Shown in pieces: positions 16,581 to 27,300 of a stretch of DNA of 64,000 bases. The stretch comes from Leptospira abararensis (lineage in GTDB: Bacteria; Spirochaetota; Leptospiria; Leptospirales; Leptospiraceae). Below the pieces are notes generated by a model. It ran no database searches, had not been told where the DNA came from, and worked only from the letters and a program-made list of their open reading frames with translations. The stretch covers positions 62,001 to 126,000 of the forward strand of contig NZ_JAFFPR010000009.1 in assembly GCF_016918735.1 (NCBI RefSeq), read 5' to 3'. Within the stretch, counting starts at the first letter, position 1, and every line of letters starts with the position of its first letter. A program made the translations under genes and the position numbers.

Positions 16581-17471
16581 ATGAAAGAAATCTACCACAA
16601 ACTCAGCCTCTTCTACCTAATGTTGTTTCCTTGTCTTTTTTGGATGAATGGTTCACTACTCGGATCTCCAATCACAACTTCTTATTTTCAGACAAAAGAA
16701 GGTAAAATTGCTTATTCGAAAACTGGTGATGGAAAACGAAACCTGATCTTATTACCAGGAATTGGTGACAGAAAAGAAAGTTACTTTGAATTGAGTCTAC
16801 TTTTAGCAAAAGAAAATTCTGTTTATTGTTTTGATTTACGGGGGCTTGGAGAATCCGATGTTAGTTTTTCTTCCTATGGTCCCAAAGAAACCGCAGATGA
16901 CATTCTTGCTTTTATCCGTGAGAAAAATTTAGAAAATGTATATATCATTGCCAATTCGATGACGGCAGCATCGGCCGTGTACATTCGTTCTATGGAAAAA
17001 AAGAGAGTTCTTGGCCTTGTATTGTCCGGTCCCTTTGTGCGCGACAAATCACCTTTGTCTTTCGGAATGAAAACATTAATCCAACTGGCTTTTCGTGGTC
17101 CCTGGGGACCAGGAGCTTGGGTTTCGTTTTATGAATCTCTATTTCCAGTGAATCCTCCAAAAGATTTAAAGGAACGTTCCGAAAAACTTAAAAATAATTT
17201 GTCGGAAGATGGCCGTATGGCGGCTGTTAGATCTATGTTACTGGCACCAAAAACAGAATGTGAAGACGCTCTAAAATTGGTTTCTGGAAATGCGATTGTG
17301 GTGATGGGAACTAAAGATCCTGATTTTGAATCACCGAAAGAAGAGGCGGAATGGATCGCTAAAACTCTCGGTGGGGAAGTGCGTATGTATGAAGGTGCAG
17401 GTCACTATCCTTTCGTAGAAGAACCAACCAAATTTTTCACCGACGTACAGAAGTTATGGCAAAAAAAATAA
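16581..17471 (+). CDS. Alpha/beta hydrolase, probably exported
   Basis: A 296-residue alpha/beta-hydrolase-fold protein. A hydrophobic N-terminus (LSLFYLMLFPCLFWMNGSLLG) suggests a signal peptide or membrane anchor. The fold markers are LLPGIGDRKESY (oxyanion region), FDLRGLGESD, and a nucleophile elbow ANSMTA with Ser126, where the usual GxSxG glycines are replaced by Ala/Asn and Thr/Ala. The acid is probably the Asp in GTKDPD and the base the His in GAGHYPF. Substrate is unknown. It overlaps the following tetR gene by 16 bases and sits directly behind two TetR-type operators, so it is very likely induced by a ligand of that regulator. Confidence 0.85.
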   Translation: MKEIYHKLSLFYLMLFPCLFWMNGSLLGSPITTSYFQTKEGKIAYSKTGDGKRNLILLPGIGDRKESYFELSLLLAKENSVYCFDLRGLGESDVSFSSYGPKETADDILAFIREKNLENVYIIANSMTAASAVYIRSMEKKRVLGLVLSGPFVRDKSPLSFGMKTLIQLAFRGPWGPGAWVSFYESLFPVNPPKDLKERSEKLKNNLSEDGRMAAVRSMLLAPKTECEDALKLVSGNAIVVMGTKDPDFESPKEEAEWIAKTLGGEVRMYEGAGHYPFVEEPTKFFTDVQKLWQKK

Positions 17472-18049
17472 AACACAAACCGGGCCGTCCCAAAAAAGGC
17501 CAAACACAGATCACTCGAGATTTGGTTTTGGACAGAGCCTGGGATTTGATAACACAAGAGGGATGGAGCGAATTTCGGTTAGCAAAACTTGCGGAAATCT
17601 TGGGAATTCGAACCCCCTCCCTTTACAACCATATCCAAGATATGGAGGAAATACGCCGTGAAATGAAACGCAGGTCCATGCAGTTGTTAGTGGATAGGCT
17701 GTATCTTAAAATTAAAAATCAAAATTCTGACGAGAATCGAATTTCTGATTTTCTGAATGTTTACAGAAGTTTTGCAAAGACCCATCCACAGTTTTATCCA
17801 CTCACCATTGAATCCACAGAGTTAGATCCAGAATTAAAACCACTCGGAGATCGTTTTTTGGATCTATGTCTGGATGTCTTCCGGTTCCCGGTTTTGGACG
17901 AATCGGCAGTTCACAGAATACGAATTTTACGTTCCCTTCTCCATGGGTTTATTGTCCTAGAGGAGGCGGGAGGATTTGGTCGGAAAGAATCGGTGGAGGA
18001 AAGTTTTAAGAAAATAATAGAATCATTGGAATCCGGCAAACTCTGGTAA
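17456..18049 (+). CDS. TetR/AcrR family repressor
   Basis: A 197-residue TetR-family regulator. Residues 1-15 are very basic ([14 protein letters not shown]), followed by the TetR helix-turn-helix (about 20-65: [23 protein letters not shown].. [13 protein letters not shown]). The C-terminal part resembles the TetR_C_33/WHG ligand-binding type ([18 protein letters not shown]). It is the second gene of a two-gene operon and overlaps the hydrolase by 16 bases. The two palindromes before the operon make autoregulation likely. The inducer is not known. Confidence 0.9.
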   Translation: MAKKIKHKPGRPKKGQTQITRDLVLDRAWDLITQEGWSEFRLAKLAEILGIRTPSLYNHIQDMEEIRREMKRRSMQLLVDRLYLKIKNQNSDENRISDFLNVYRSFAKTHPQFYPLTIESTELDPELKPLGDRFLDLCLDVFRFPVLDESAVHRIRILRSLLHGFIVLEEAGGFGRKESVEESFKKIIESLESGKLW

Positions 18050-18098
18050 AACTTTACTTTTCGGGATAGGGTCAGTGCGAAAACTTGGGTATAGAATT

Positions 18099-20012
18099 AT
18101 GGCAGCACTTACAATCACACTACCAGATGGAAGTTCCAAAGAACTAGAATCCGGTAAATCCTTTTCTGATTTCATCCAGACCCAACTGCCTTTCTTGAAA
18201 GAGAAAGCTCTTGCCGTTGTTTTGTCCGATGGTCGCACGGTTGACCTTTCTTTTGTCCCAGAGACAAACACTACGGTAAAGTTTCTCACCTTTGATGACA
18301 CGGAAGGAAAAGAAGTTTTCCACCATTCTTCTGCGCACTTACTCGGAATGGCGGTGCAACGCCTTTGGAAAGAAGCACGCCTAACCGTAGGTCCTGTGAT
18401 TGAAAACGGCCCTGGTTTTTTCTTTTATGATATCGACTTTGGTGATACGGTTCTCACACCGGAAGACCTTCCTAAAATTGAAGCCGAGATGGCAAAAATT
18501 GTAAAGGAAGATCTAACAGTCAAACGTTGGGAACTTTCTAAAGAAGAAGCGATAGAAAAATTTAAAAAAGAAAACGAACCTTATAAAGTAGAACTCATCC
18601 AAGGTTTTGATTCCGCATCGGTTTCGTTATACGGACAAGGGGAATGGTATGACCTTTGCCGTGGGCCTCATGTGGCGAGGACTGGCCAACTCAAAGCTTT
18701 CAAACTCACTGCCATTTCCGGTGCTTACTGGAAAGGGGATTCCAAAAACAAACAACTCACTCGTATTTATGGTGTGTCTTTCCCCACCAAAAAGCAGTTA
18801 GACGAATATATATTTCTTATCGAAGAGGCTAAAAAAAGAGACCATAGAAAACTGGGAAAAGAACTGGATCTTTTTAGTTTCCAAGACGAAGCTCCCGGTT
18901 TTCCTTTTTGGCATCCTAAAGGAACTGTGCTTTGGAACACTCTTGCTTCTTACATTAGGGAAGAATGTTTTCGCCGTGGGTATCAGGAAATTAAAACTCC
19001 TGCCATCTTAAATTCCAGCCTTTGGAAAAAATCGGGCCACTGGGACAATTTTAAGGAAAATATGTACTTCACTGACATCGATGAAAGTGAATTTGCAGTC
19101 AAACCCATGAACTGTCCTGGATGTTGTTTGATATATAAATACCATATGCATTCTTACAGGGAACTTCCTCTAAGGTTTATGGAACTGGGAAATGTCCACA
19201 GACATGAAATGTCAGGTGTTTTACATGGTCTTTTTCGTGTCCGCGCCTTTACCCAAGACGATGCCCATATCTATGCTCCCCTCGAAAAAGTAGAATCCGA
19301 AGTAGAAGACATCATCGACTTTACTTTCGATGTGTATAAAAAATTTGGATTTACTGAATTCAAAACCTTCATTGCCACAAGGCCAGAAAAGTCCCAAGGC
19401 AGTGATGAAGATTGGAACCTCGCAACACAAGCATTACACGATGCTTTAAAGAAAAAAGGAATCGAATACGGAATCAAAGAAGGGGACGGCGCTTTTTATG
19501 GTCCCAAAATTGAATTCAATATTAAGGATTCCCTCGGAAGACTTTGGCAATGCGGAACCGTTCAAATTGATTTTTCTATGCCGAATCGATTTGAGCTCGA
19601 CTTCACTGCATCCGATGGAAAAAAACATGCACCAGTCATGATCCACAGAGCCATCTACGGATCCCTCGAAAGATTCATTGGAATTCTTATCGAACACTTT
19701 GAAGGAAAGTTTCCTCTCTGGCTCAATCCGACACAAATCCGTGTCTTAACTGTGGCAGAAATTCATAGTGATTATGCTAAGGAAGTACATCAGGATTTGG
19801 TAATGCAGGGTTTCCGGGTCGAACTTGATATTCGAAACGAAAAGATCGGGAGTAAAATTAGGGATTCCATCCTAAAGCGAAGTAGTTATACTTTGATATT
19901 AGGCGATAAAGAAAAAGAAGCAGGATCGATTTCCTTCCGACGTATGGGTGAAGAAACTACGGAAACAGTTTCTCGTGATGGATTCCTTTCTCTTTTAAAG
20001 GGCGATCTTTAG
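18099..20012 (+). CDS. thrS: Threonyl-tRNA synthetase
   Basis: A 637-residue class II aminoacyl-tRNA synthetase charging tRNA-Thr. In order: an N-terminal TGS domain ([20 protein letters not shown]), the editing domain with [12 protein letters not shown] (HxxxH pair) and the Cys of the YDLCRGPH motif, a catalytic domain with the zinc-binding MNCPGCC and [12 protein letters not shown], motif 2 [20 protein letters not shown], motif 3 [13 protein letters not shown], and the anticodon-binding domain. I take the ATG at 18099; a GTG at 18075 in frame would add eight residues that do not belong to the TGS fold. No T-box leader is visible upstream. Confidence 0.97.
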   Translation: MAALTITLPDGSSKELESGKSFSDFIQTQLPFLKEKALAVVLSDGRTVDLSFVPETNTTVKFLTFDDTEGKEVFHHSSAHLLGMAVQRLWKEARLTVGPVIENGPGFFFYDIDFGDTVLTPEDLPKIEAEMAKIVKEDLTVKRWELSKEEAIEKFKKENEPYKVELIQGFDSASVSLYGQGEWYDLCRGPHVARTGQLKAFKLTAISGAYWKGDSKNKQLTRIYGVSFPTKKQLDEYIFLIEEAKKRDHRKLGKELDLFSFQDEAPGFPFWHPKGTVLWNTLASYIREECFRRGYQEIKTPAILNSSLWKKSGHWDNFKENMYFTDIDESEFAVKPMNCPGCCLIYKYHMHSYRELPLRFMELGNVHRHEMSGVLHGLFRVRAFTQDDAHIYAPLEKVESEVEDIIDFTFDVYKKFGFTEFKTFIATRPEKSQGSDEDWNLATQALHDALKKKGIEYGIKEGDGAFYGPKIEFNIKDSLGRLWQCGTVQIDFSMPNRFELDFTASDGKKHAPVMIHRAIYGSLERFIGILIEHFEGKFPLWLNPTQIRVLTVAEIHSDYAKEVHQDLVMQGFRVELDIRNEKIGSKIRDSILKRSSYTLILGDKEKEAGSISFRRMGEETTETVSRDGFLSLLKGDL

Positions 20013-20091
20013 ATAAAGAAATTTCTTGACTAACACTTGGGGGAGAGTTACGCTCCCTCCAGTGTCCCAAAACCTGATCTTAACCAAACAG

Positions 20092-20943
20092 ATGGATCCG
20101 GTCGCCTACTACCTGGATCTCCCCATCCATCCACCGTATGATGCGCGTGATGCGTTCGACGCCATTCCCATGCAACTTCTTCCCTTTGCGGAAGGATTGA
20201 CTGTGGGTTGGAAAGTAAGTCCCATGCAATTTGTAGATGGGCTTGGTCGGGATCTAAAGTTTGATTGTCCAAGCATTGTCATCACAGGAGGACAAAACCT
20301 GGGGGCATCGCCTGTTGTTCTTTATGTGGTTGCTGCTTTTTATGATTCCAGAAACCGTCTTCTCTCCAGCCAAACTTGCGAACACATCATCCAACCTTGG
20401 GAGTGTTACGATGTTCCTGGTCTTTGGAGTCGTTTTCCTTTTCCTATCACAGAAATTACAAGAGTCTCAGTAGGAATTACTTCGTATGGTTGGGAAGATT
20501 CCCGTCCGAGAGAGACCATGGTTTCATCCAAACAAAAACCGAAAACGGAAACCAAGTATGAATGGAAGCGGGAGGGCGGTTTGGTCGGATCCTATAGTTT
20601 CCAAAAATGGAATCCAGGAAAGGGAGATCTCCTTTTGGCAACAGAGCCCCTCACCAAAGAAAACCGCGTACGCATCCGACTGGAAAGGAGACAAAGTGAA
20701 GGTTTGACCTACCTTGCTTTAGTCCAGTCCCAATCTCCCAGACAAAGCACAAAAACCTTCGACCACTTGATCCAATACGCCGTTTACAATGGAGAAGGAC
20801 AACTTTGCCATGGAGGTTCTTGTATGGGAATGGGAAATCATGGGGATTTAGTCTCTCTAGTTCCTATTTTGCCCGAAATCTTAGATTCCGACTCCTTATA
20901 TTTAGAACTTGTTGTTTGGGAAGGCCCCTCCGGATCGCTTTAA
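20092..20943 (+). CDS. Hypothetical protein
   Basis: I do not recognise this roughly 283-residue protein. It lacks a signal peptide and membrane segments. It is rich in aromatic residues and Pro, with beta-type stretches (PSIVITGGQNLGASPVVLYV, ITRVSVGITSYGWED), which suggests a beta-sandwich. The frame is open from a TTG at 20026; neither that nor the ATG at 20092 has a good ribosome-binding site, so the start is uncertain. It lies between thrS and infC on the same strand and may be co-transcribed with them. Confidence 0.7.
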   Translation: MDPVAYYLDLPIHPPYDARDAFDAIPMQLLPFAEGLTVGWKVSPMQFVDGLGRDLKFDCPSIVITGGQNLGASPVVLYVVAAFYDSRNRLLSSQTCEHIIQPWECYDVPGLWSRFPFPITEITRVSVGITSYGWEDSRPRETMVSSKQKPKTETKYEWKREGGLVGSYSFQKWNPGKGDLLLATEPLTKENRVRIRLERRQSEGLTYLALVQSQSPRQSTKTFDHLIQYAVYNGEGQLCHGGSCMGMGNHGDLVSLVPILPEILDSDSLYLELVVWEGPSGSL

Positions 20944-20997
20944 CCCCGCCTCCCTGACAATTTGTAAAGAAATGTACTTGCTCGCCTGGATTTTACA

Positions 20998-21026
20998 CCG
21001 AAATTGGAAATTGAAAGAAATTTCGG
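20998..21026 (+). promoter_or_regulatory. Hairpin occluding the infC ribosome-binding site
   Basis: CCGAAATT (20998-21005) pairs perfectly with AATTTCGG (21019-21026) around a 13-base loop. The last two G of the stem belong to the GGAG (21025-21028) that serves infC at 21034. The hairpin could limit IF-3 synthesis. Leader control of infC-rpmI-rplT operons by L20 is known in other bacteria, but whether it happens here is an inference. Confidence 0.45.
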
Positions 21027-21033
21027 AGACTGA

Positions 21034-21597
21034 ATGCAGAAACGGCCCAACCCTAGAGGGAACCCAAACCAAGATAAATTCGCCCACATCAGAATTAACG
21101 AACAAATTACCAATGTAGCATCGATCCGACTCGTCTCTGACGAAGGGTCCGACATCGTTACTCTGGAAGAAGCTCTGAAGAGAGCTAAAGAAGCTAACCT
21201 TGATTTGGTGGAAGTCTCGGGAGACCAAGATGTTCACGTCTGTAAGCTGATCGATTTTGGAAAATACAAATTCGAACTTCTTAAAAAAACGAAAGAAGCG
21301 AAAAAGAAACAACACGTTGTCACGGTGAAAGAAATTAAAATCCGCCCGCGGATTGATAACCATGACTTCGAGATTAAGAAGCGTCATGCTTTAGAATTCT
21401 TGCAAAAGGGTGATAAGGTAAAAGTGACTCTTCGATTCCGAGGCAGAGAGATGGTTCACTCTGAAATTGGAATGAATATTGTTAACCGGTTTGTCGAGGA
21501 CCTAAAAGAGCATGCCTCTCCCGAAAAAATGCCGGTACACGACGGAAAGACGATAGTGGTCGTGATGAACCCAATTGGTGAAAAACCTAAAGGATAA
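21034..21597 (+). CDS. infC: Translation initiation factor IF-3
   Basis: A 187-residue IF-3, which binds the 30S subunit and checks start-codon pairing. The N-domain starts near residue 15 ([21 protein letters not shown]), a Lys-rich linker follows ([12 protein letters not shown]), and the C-domain contains [17 protein letters not shown] and [10 protein letters not shown]. It starts at an ordinary ATG, unlike the AUU of E. coli infC. It leads the conserved infC-rpmI-rplT set, with 7 bases to the L35 gene. Confidence 0.97.
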   Translation: MQKRPNPRGNPNQDKFAHIRINEQITNVASIRLVSDEGSDIVTLEEALKRAKEANLDLVEVSGDQDVHVCKLIDFGKYKFELLKKTKEAKKKQHVVTVKEIKIRPRIDNHDFEIKKRHALEFLQKGDKVKVTLRFRGREMVHSEIGMNIVNRFVEDLKEHASPEKMPVHDGKTIVVVMNPIGEKPKG

Positions 21598-21604
21598 AAC
21601 AACT

Positions 21605-21805
21605 ATGTATAAGCTGAAGACAAATAGGGCAGCAGCCAAACGTTTTAAGTTTACCAAGTCTGGTAAAATTAAACGCGGTTGTGCGTTCCGAAGACATATC
21701 TTGGAGAAAAAATCTCCTAAGATGAAACACCAAAGCCGTGGAATGCACGTCATCCATGAAACCGATTATAACCGTGTAGAAAAACTTCTACCTTACGGAG
21801 GTTAA
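21605..21805 (+). CDS. rpmI: 50S ribosomal protein L35
   Basis: A 66-residue basic protein matching L35: [20 protein letters not shown], the [11 protein letters not shown] stretch and the C-terminal KLLPYGG. The ATG at 21605 is chosen over an upstream in-frame GTG, which would overlap infC, because MYKLKT is the family start and AAGGAT lies 14 bases upstream. Three bases separate its stop from rplT. Confidence 0.96.
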   Translation: MYKLKTNRAAAKRFKFTKSGKIKRGCAFRRHILEKKSPKMKHQSRGMHVIHETDYNRVEKLLPYGG

Positions 21806-21808
21806 ACG

Positions 21809-22162
21809 ATGCCACGCGCAGTCAACGGAACCATTCATAAAAATCGTAGAAAGAAAATACTTGCTAAAGCTAAAGGTTTTAGGGGCGGACGTTCTAAACT
21901 TTTCAGAACAGCAAAATCTGCTGTAATGAAAGCTGGTCAATGGGCATACCGTGACCGTAGAAAGAAAAAGTCCGAATTCCGTAAACTTTGGATTACGAGA
22001 ATCAATGCCGCAGTGAGAGAAAATGGAATGTCTTATTCTAAATTCATCCATGCACTCAAAACACACGGAATCAACTTAGATCGTAAGACCTTGGCTGACC
22101 TTGCTTACAACCACAAGGAAGTATTCAACGCCATCGTCGAAAAAACCAAAGTCGCTAAGTAA
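21809..22162 (+). CDS. rplT: 50S ribosomal protein L20
   Basis: A 117-residue L20, which binds 23S rRNA and is needed early in 50S assembly. It starts [20 protein letters not shown], contains [20 protein letters not shown] and [20 protein letters not shown], all family hallmarks. GGAGG lies eleven bases before the ATG, inside the end of rpmI. In other bacteria L20 represses its own operon; a candidate hairpin precedes infC here. Confidence 0.97.
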   Translation: MPRAVNGTIHKNRRKKILAKAKGFRGGRSKLFRTAKSAVMKAGQWAYRDRRKKKSEFRKLWITRINAAVRENGMSYSKFIHALKTHGINLDRKTLADLAYNHKEVFNAIVEKTKVAK

Positions 22163-22219
22163 ATTAGTGCTTGATTGGAATAGAATGGCTCGGCTATTCT
22201 ATTCCATCGGATTGTTATC

Positions 22220-22849
22220 ATGTTAAAAATCGAAACCATTGAAGAGCTAGAAAGTAAAGTTGTTAAGGCTTTGGAACTCATCCAAGACCTAAGAACAGAA
22301 AACGCACGCCTGGAGACAGAGAACGAAACTCTCCGCGCGGAAAATGACCAAATGAAGCTCGCAATGGAAGAGAAAGAGCGCGAATTAAAAACACTTCGCA
22401 CTCAGCTCCAAGAGACGACGGATGAGTTAAACCAACTCCGCGAGAGAGAAGGACTTTTGGAATCCAAAGTCCACCAACTTCTCGGTCGATTGGACGGCCT
22501 TCCTACAACCGGTAGTTCGACTCCCAAATCACCTAGTTCTGAATCCGCTTCCGTTGCTCCAATAGCAGCCGCTGCCGCTGTTCCTAGTTTGACGACAGAC
22601 GAGGACGATGAAATTATTTTACTCGATGAAGATGAATCCGAATTCCAAACAGAAGATGTTTTGGAAAAGTCTCCAGCCTCTGCTTCCTTTGAAAAAGAAG
22701 AGCTCGTTGTGGAACAGGAAGAAGATGTTCCTACAGTTGACATCGACGAAGATGATGACATCATCATTGACGATGATGACGAAGCAATCAGTGTCTTTGA
22801 TGCTGACGACGACGATGATTTTTTAATTATCGAAGACGATCCTAAGTAA
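22220..22849 (+). CDS. ZapB-like coiled coil with acidic tail
   Basis: A 209-residue protein with a coiled coil over residues 4-95 (EELESKVVKALELIQDLRTE.., heptad Leu throughout), an Ala/Ser/Pro linker (100-125), and an extremely acidic tail (126-209). In the tail, short hydrophobic triplets alternate with Asp/Glu runs (EIILLDEDE, DDIIIDDDDEAI, DFLIIEDD). The coiled coil resembles ZapB, which links ZapA and the Z-ring to the chromosome terminus. zapA begins six bases downstream, which makes a division role plausible. The acidic tail is not part of ZapB and its partner is unknown. Confidence 0.72.
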   Translation: MLKIETIEELESKVVKALELIQDLRTENARLETENETLRAENDQMKLAMEEKERELKTLRTQLQETTDELNQLREREGLLESKVHQLLGRLDGLPTTGSSTPKSPSSESASVAPIAAAAAVPSLTTDEDDEIILLDEDESEFQTEDVLEKSPASASFEKEELVVEQEEDVPTVDIDEDDDIIIDDDDEAISVFDADDDDDFLIIEDDPK

Positions 22850-22854
22850 TTTTT

Positions 22855-23172
22855 ATGGCAGAGTCTGCCCCTCAACCGCAAAAAATAACCAAACAAATCT
22901 TTGGTGAAACTTATACCATTGTCGGCGAAGCATCCTCTGGGTACATCTCCGAGGTTGCAGATTTCGTGGAACAACGCCTGTTGGATTTGGCCAAAGCACT
23001 TCCTACAGCATCCAAAACCAAATTGGCAGTTTTATGCGCCTTGAACTTGGCGGACGAACTGTTCCAAATGAAGGAAGTATCTGCCAAGGCAAATGAAATT
23101 CCTGAACTAGAAGAACGAACAAAGAAGATCATATCCCTTTTAGAAGAGGGGATCATTGGGGACAATTTTTGA
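22855..23172 (+). CDS. zapA: Cell division protein ZapA
   Basis: A 105-residue ZapA, which cross-links FtsZ filaments at mid-cell. It has the family's N-terminal beta-hairpin (ITKQIFGETYTIVGEASSGY) and the long helix with VADFVEQRLLDLAKALP and KLAVLCALNLADELFQ, ending in a coiled coil. Length is typical. It is flanked by a ZapB-like gene upstream and by the 5-FCL gene, whose start overlaps its stop. The zapA-5-FCL neighbourhood is conserved in other bacteria, where 6S RNA often lies between; here no space remains for it. Confidence 0.9.
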   Translation: MAESAPQPQKITKQIFGETYTIVGEASSGYISEVADFVEQRLLDLAKALPTASKTKLAVLCALNLADELFQMKEVSAKANEIPELEERTKKIISLLEEGIIGDNF

Positions 23173-23753
23173 ATCCAATTTCAAAAAAAGACGCTAGAGA
23201 AATTCTAAAAAAGAACCTTCCCAACCTACCGGAAAGGGAAGATCATGAAGCTGCCATCTTACGCAGGTTGTTTCCTATATTACAGGGAAAATCAAAAATC
23301 ATCACCTATTCTCCTGACCTTCTTTATGAGGTAGATGTCCTTCCTATCATTGAATCTTGTCCTCTCCCTAGACCCACGAGTTTTATTGAAGCCAGACATT
23401 ATGCCGAGTGGTACTTCCCCCGTATGGAGGAGGGAAAAAACTTGCGGTTTCTTCGGCCACGTTCCTTTGAAAAAAATGTTATGGGACTCTTTGAACCGAT
23501 TGGAGATGAGGAGATCTCCGTAGAGGAAGCGGAATTAATCATCGTTCCGGCTTTGGGTTTCCATGAGCAAGGCTACCGATTGGGTCGCGGCGGTGGATAT
23601 TATGATCGCATTTTAAATTCAGAATCACTCCAAAAGAAAACAGTAGGACTCAGTTTTTCTAAACTTTTTCCCGTCCCATTCCTTCCAGAAAGTCACGATT
23701 TAAAAATAGGAAAAATGATTACGGAAATCCAGATTCATTCGTTTTTAGATTGA
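23169..23753 (+). CDS. 5-formyltetrahydrofolate cyclo-ligase
   Basis: A 194-residue enzyme of one-carbon metabolism that turns 5-formyl-THF into 5,10-methenyl-THF using ATP. The signature is VPALGFHEQGYRLGRGGGYYDR, with a Lys/Arg-rich N-terminus (SKKDAREILKKN). It starts at a TTG whose last two bases overlap the TGA of zapA (TTGA), giving translational coupling. It corresponds to ygfA/fau next to zapA in E. coli. Confidence 0.92.
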   Translation: MNPISKKDAREILKKNLPNLPEREDHEAAILRRLFPILQGKSKIITYSPDLLYEVDVLPIIESCPLPRPTSFIEARHYAEWYFPRMEEGKNLRFLRPRSFEKNVMGLFEPIGDEEISVEEAELIIVPALGFHEQGYRLGRGGGYYDRILNSESLQKKTVGLSFSKLFPVPFLPESHDLKIGKMITEIQIHSFLD

Positions 23754-23789
23754 ATCCATGTAGGATTCTGACAGGATTCCAGGTAGCAT

Positions 23790-24293
23790 ATGGACCAAGA
23801 AACATTACTCACATCCCTGGCGGAAAAAACCAAAATGGAACAAGAGTCCGATCTGGGAGACTTGGAACAGTTCCTCACATTTACCATTGATAAAGAATTC
23901 TTTGGAATTCGATTGTTGTTGGTTCATGAAATTTTAAAACCAGTTTTAATCACTCGGATTCCCAACGTAGATGATTACATCTTAGGTGTGATCAACCTTC
24001 GAGGAGAGATCATCCCCATTGTGGATTTGAAAAAAAGATTCCATGGAACTGATTCTGAAATTTTTCCAATCTCACGTATCATCGTGATTATGTTAGATGA
24101 AAAGCGAATTGGTGTTCTCGTTGATGAAGTCAAACAGGTAGTTAAAATCCAAAAAGATTTTATCAGTTATACGACCGATGACTTGTCGTTAAACTATAGT
24201 AAGATGGTTGAATCTGTATCTAGATACGAAGACCATTTGATTTTGAATTTGGATTTGGAACAAATCGTTGATTTTGTTTCATCCGCAAAGTAA
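23790..24293 (+). CDS. cheW: Chemotaxis coupling protein CheW
   Basis: A 167-residue CheW, which links methyl-accepting receptors to CheA. The SH3-like double barrel is clear: FLTFTIDKEFFGIRLLLVHEI, ITRIPNVDDYILGVINLRGEIIPIVDLKKRF (the CheW hallmark), and VLVDEVKQVVKI. About 25 residues precede the domain. It starts the che operon, 18 bases before cheA. Confidence 0.95.
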   Translation: MDQETLLTSLAEKTKMEQESDLGDLEQFLTFTIDKEFFGIRLLLVHEILKPVLITRIPNVDDYILGVINLRGEIIPIVDLKKRFHGTDSEIFPISRIIVIMLDEKRIGVLVDEVKQVVKIQKDFISYTTDDLSLNYSKMVESVSRYEDHLILNLDLEQIVDFVSSAK

Positions 24294-24311
24294 AGAGAAA
24301 GGGATACGACA

Positions 24312-27300
24312 TTGGCTGGAATTTTAGGCGAATACACAGAAGTTTTCCTGGAAGAATCCGAGGATCAAATTGAAGAATTAAACTCCAATTTGGTAAAACT
24401 CGAAAAGGATCACGAAAACCCGGAAATCATCAATGACATCTTTCGTGCGGCACACTCTTTAAAAAGTTCCTCTGCCTTCGTTGGGTTGTATAATTTATCC
24501 GATCTATCTCACACGATGGAAAACCTTCTCCAAAAGATTAGAGAAGGGAGCTTAGAAATCAACGTTAAGTTGGTGAATTTATTATTCGAATGTTTTGATC
24601 TTATCAAACAAGTGATTGAAGGGGTTGCCAACGGCGTTAAGGTGGAAACACCCTTTACCGATATGATTAAAAAACTCCAGGACTATGAAGCCTCTCCCAC
24701 GCAAACAGGCGTTAGTTCGGTTGCATCTAAGTCCAATTCTCCTGGAAAATCTATGGAAAGTTCTAGTTCTTCTTTCACTCTCACAGAAGAGGAAATTTCT
24801 GAAATTCGGCAATCTTTAAAAGAGGATAGTGATCTTACGGCATTCGCAGTCAATTTGAAATTGAAAGATGACACTCCGATGCAAAACCTTCGCCTTCTTC
24901 TCATTTTACAATCGGTCAAACAAGCGGGTGGAATCATCAAATGTAATCCTTCCGAAGATGCTTTAGATAACGGCCAGGGAAGTTTTGCTCTTTCCTTTGT
25001 GACTGTTACAAAACTCAACAGACACGAGTTACATGTGCAGTGTAATATTGATATGGTGGATTCACTTTCTGTGGAAGAAATTAAACTTCCAGAAACAGAA
25101 ATGGAAGCCCTTGAAAAAAGATCCGATTCTGCAGCAATCCAAACAACAAACCACCCTTCAGGCCAATCTGATTTAGAAGACAAACATGCTTCCAGAGGGC
25201 CTGCTAACTTTGACAAGGCGGTCACTGACTCTAAAGTAGTGATGAGAACAATTAAAGTTTCTTCTGACAAACTAGACCAACTAATGAATAACGTTGGGGA
25301 ACTTGTGATCACAAACTCCGGATTTCAAAAAATCTACGATGATTTGGTAGCACAGTTTGGGGAAGATTCGCTTTTTAATGAACTCAAAGGAAAAATCGAT
25401 CAAATCAATCGAATTTCCAAAGACTTACAAACAGGAATTATGAACATTCGTATGGTTCCGATTGGATCTGTATTCAATCGGTTTACACGACTCATTCGTG
25501 ACCTTTCTTTAGAAACTGGAAAACAAGTAAATTTAGTCCTACGTGGTGAAAATACAGAACTCGATAAAAAAGTAATCGATGCCATTGGGGAACCACTCAT
25601 CCATTTGATTCGTAATTCTGTCGATCATGGAATCGAATCGCCTTCGGAAAGAAGGTCTTCCGGTAAACCGGAAGAAGGGACAGTGGAACTCAATGCTTAC
25701 CAAGGTGGGTCCAATATCCTTGTGGAAATCCGCGATGATGGGAAGGGCTTAAACAAAGATAAAATTCTGAAAAAAGCCATCGAACGTGGGCTCGTAAATG
25801 AGACCGATGCCCAAAACCTTTCGGAATCAGATATCTTCCAATTTATCTTTGCTCCTGGTTTTTCCACTGCCGATAAAATTTCCGATATTTCGGGACGCGG
25901 TGTGGGGATGAACGTTGTCAACAAACTCATCGAAGAGTTCAAGGGCAAAATCCTCATCCATTCCGAAGAAGGAAAAGGTTCTTCCTTTACTCTATCTTTC
26001 CCGCAAGCACTTGCGATCATTCCATCCATCCTCGTGATTATGGAAGAGGAAGTGTATGCGTTTCCGTTATCGGAAGTTTCCGAGACCATCAAAGTCAATT
26101 TGGACCAAATCACCACACTCGAAGGACACGAGATCATCAACTTACGCGGAGAGGTATTACCAATCTACCGTTTGAATCGTATCCTTGGCCTTGCCGACAA
26201 ACAAGAAATGGTGGAAGTGCCCGTTGTCATCGTGAATTACAAAACGAGAAAACTGGGATTTATGGTAGATGACCTAATTGGAAAACATGAAACCGTGATC
26301 AAATCACTCGGTAAAAACTTCAAAGACATTCAAGGTTTAACAGGAGCTACAATCATGGGTGATGGAACCATCATTCTGGTTTTAGACATCCCTGGTCTTG
26401 TAGAGATTGCTGCGGACAAAGTGGATTGGACTGATCAGTTAGTTGCCGGTGAGATGATGAAACGGGCATCTACCATTCGTTCTCTCGAGATGTCGGATTC
26501 AGAATTTATGTTCAAATCCAATCATCCTACAAACCGCTATAATGCTAAGCTTATCGAGTTGCGTGCGAAAGACAAATCACGCGTCAAAAAAGATAAACAT
26601 AAAATCGAAAAACATATCATTGTTCCGAAAGAAGAGGTGTATGCAGAAGAACCTGCTACCAATCTTAAAATCACAACCGAAGTGATCAAAACGGAAACTG
26701 TTGTGAATGGAGATACAAGTGAATCCTCACATTCCTCCACAGCTACTCTTGTCGTTGATCACAAAACAGATGAGATCCATCGTTTGGCGGATGTAGCTAA
26801 AATTGAAAATGTCAAACTGACAGAAAGAGAACAAGCTGCAGAAATCATCAAAGGCTTTGTAGAACAAAAAGAAGAAAGATTGAATCAAGTAGCAGCATTG
26901 AATTCGGATGCAATCAACGAAATCATGTCTTCGAAAGATATCAAAAAACTAGAGAACATTGTCAACACAGGTATGATGAATGCCGGTGTCGTTCTTTCTC
27001 AGTTAGTTGGTAAAGATGTAGAGTTGTTTATTCCTGAGATCAAACTTACCGATCGTGAGGGACTGGCAAAAGAATTCAGATATTCTATGGATCAGTTTTT
27101 TGGAATGAAAATTCGTATGACTGGAGATCTCAACGGAAATCTTCTTATGATGTTCTCAGAAGAAAACGGTTCGGAAATTGCAAAAGAACTTTTGGGTTCA
27201 GAAGATGCAAAATATGCTGAAGGTAGCCACCACAAACTTTCCGAAGATATGGTTTCCGTATTATCTGAAATTTCTAATATCGTTTGTTCGAGTGTGATGA

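Noticed and set aside
22402..22974. 190-residue minus-strand open frame rich in Ser
   Set aside because: It is the antisense of the GAT/GAC-rich acidic tail of the ZapB-like gene; poly-Ser is what that repeat reads as. It has no ribosome-binding site.
21809..23753. 6S RNA expected beside zapA
   Set aside because: zapA and the 5-FCL gene overlap, and the short gaps around them hold no long hairpin; no 6S RNA here.
24683..25312. 209-residue minus-strand open frame
   Set aside because: Lies fully inside cheA on the opposite strand with no start signal or recognisable domain.
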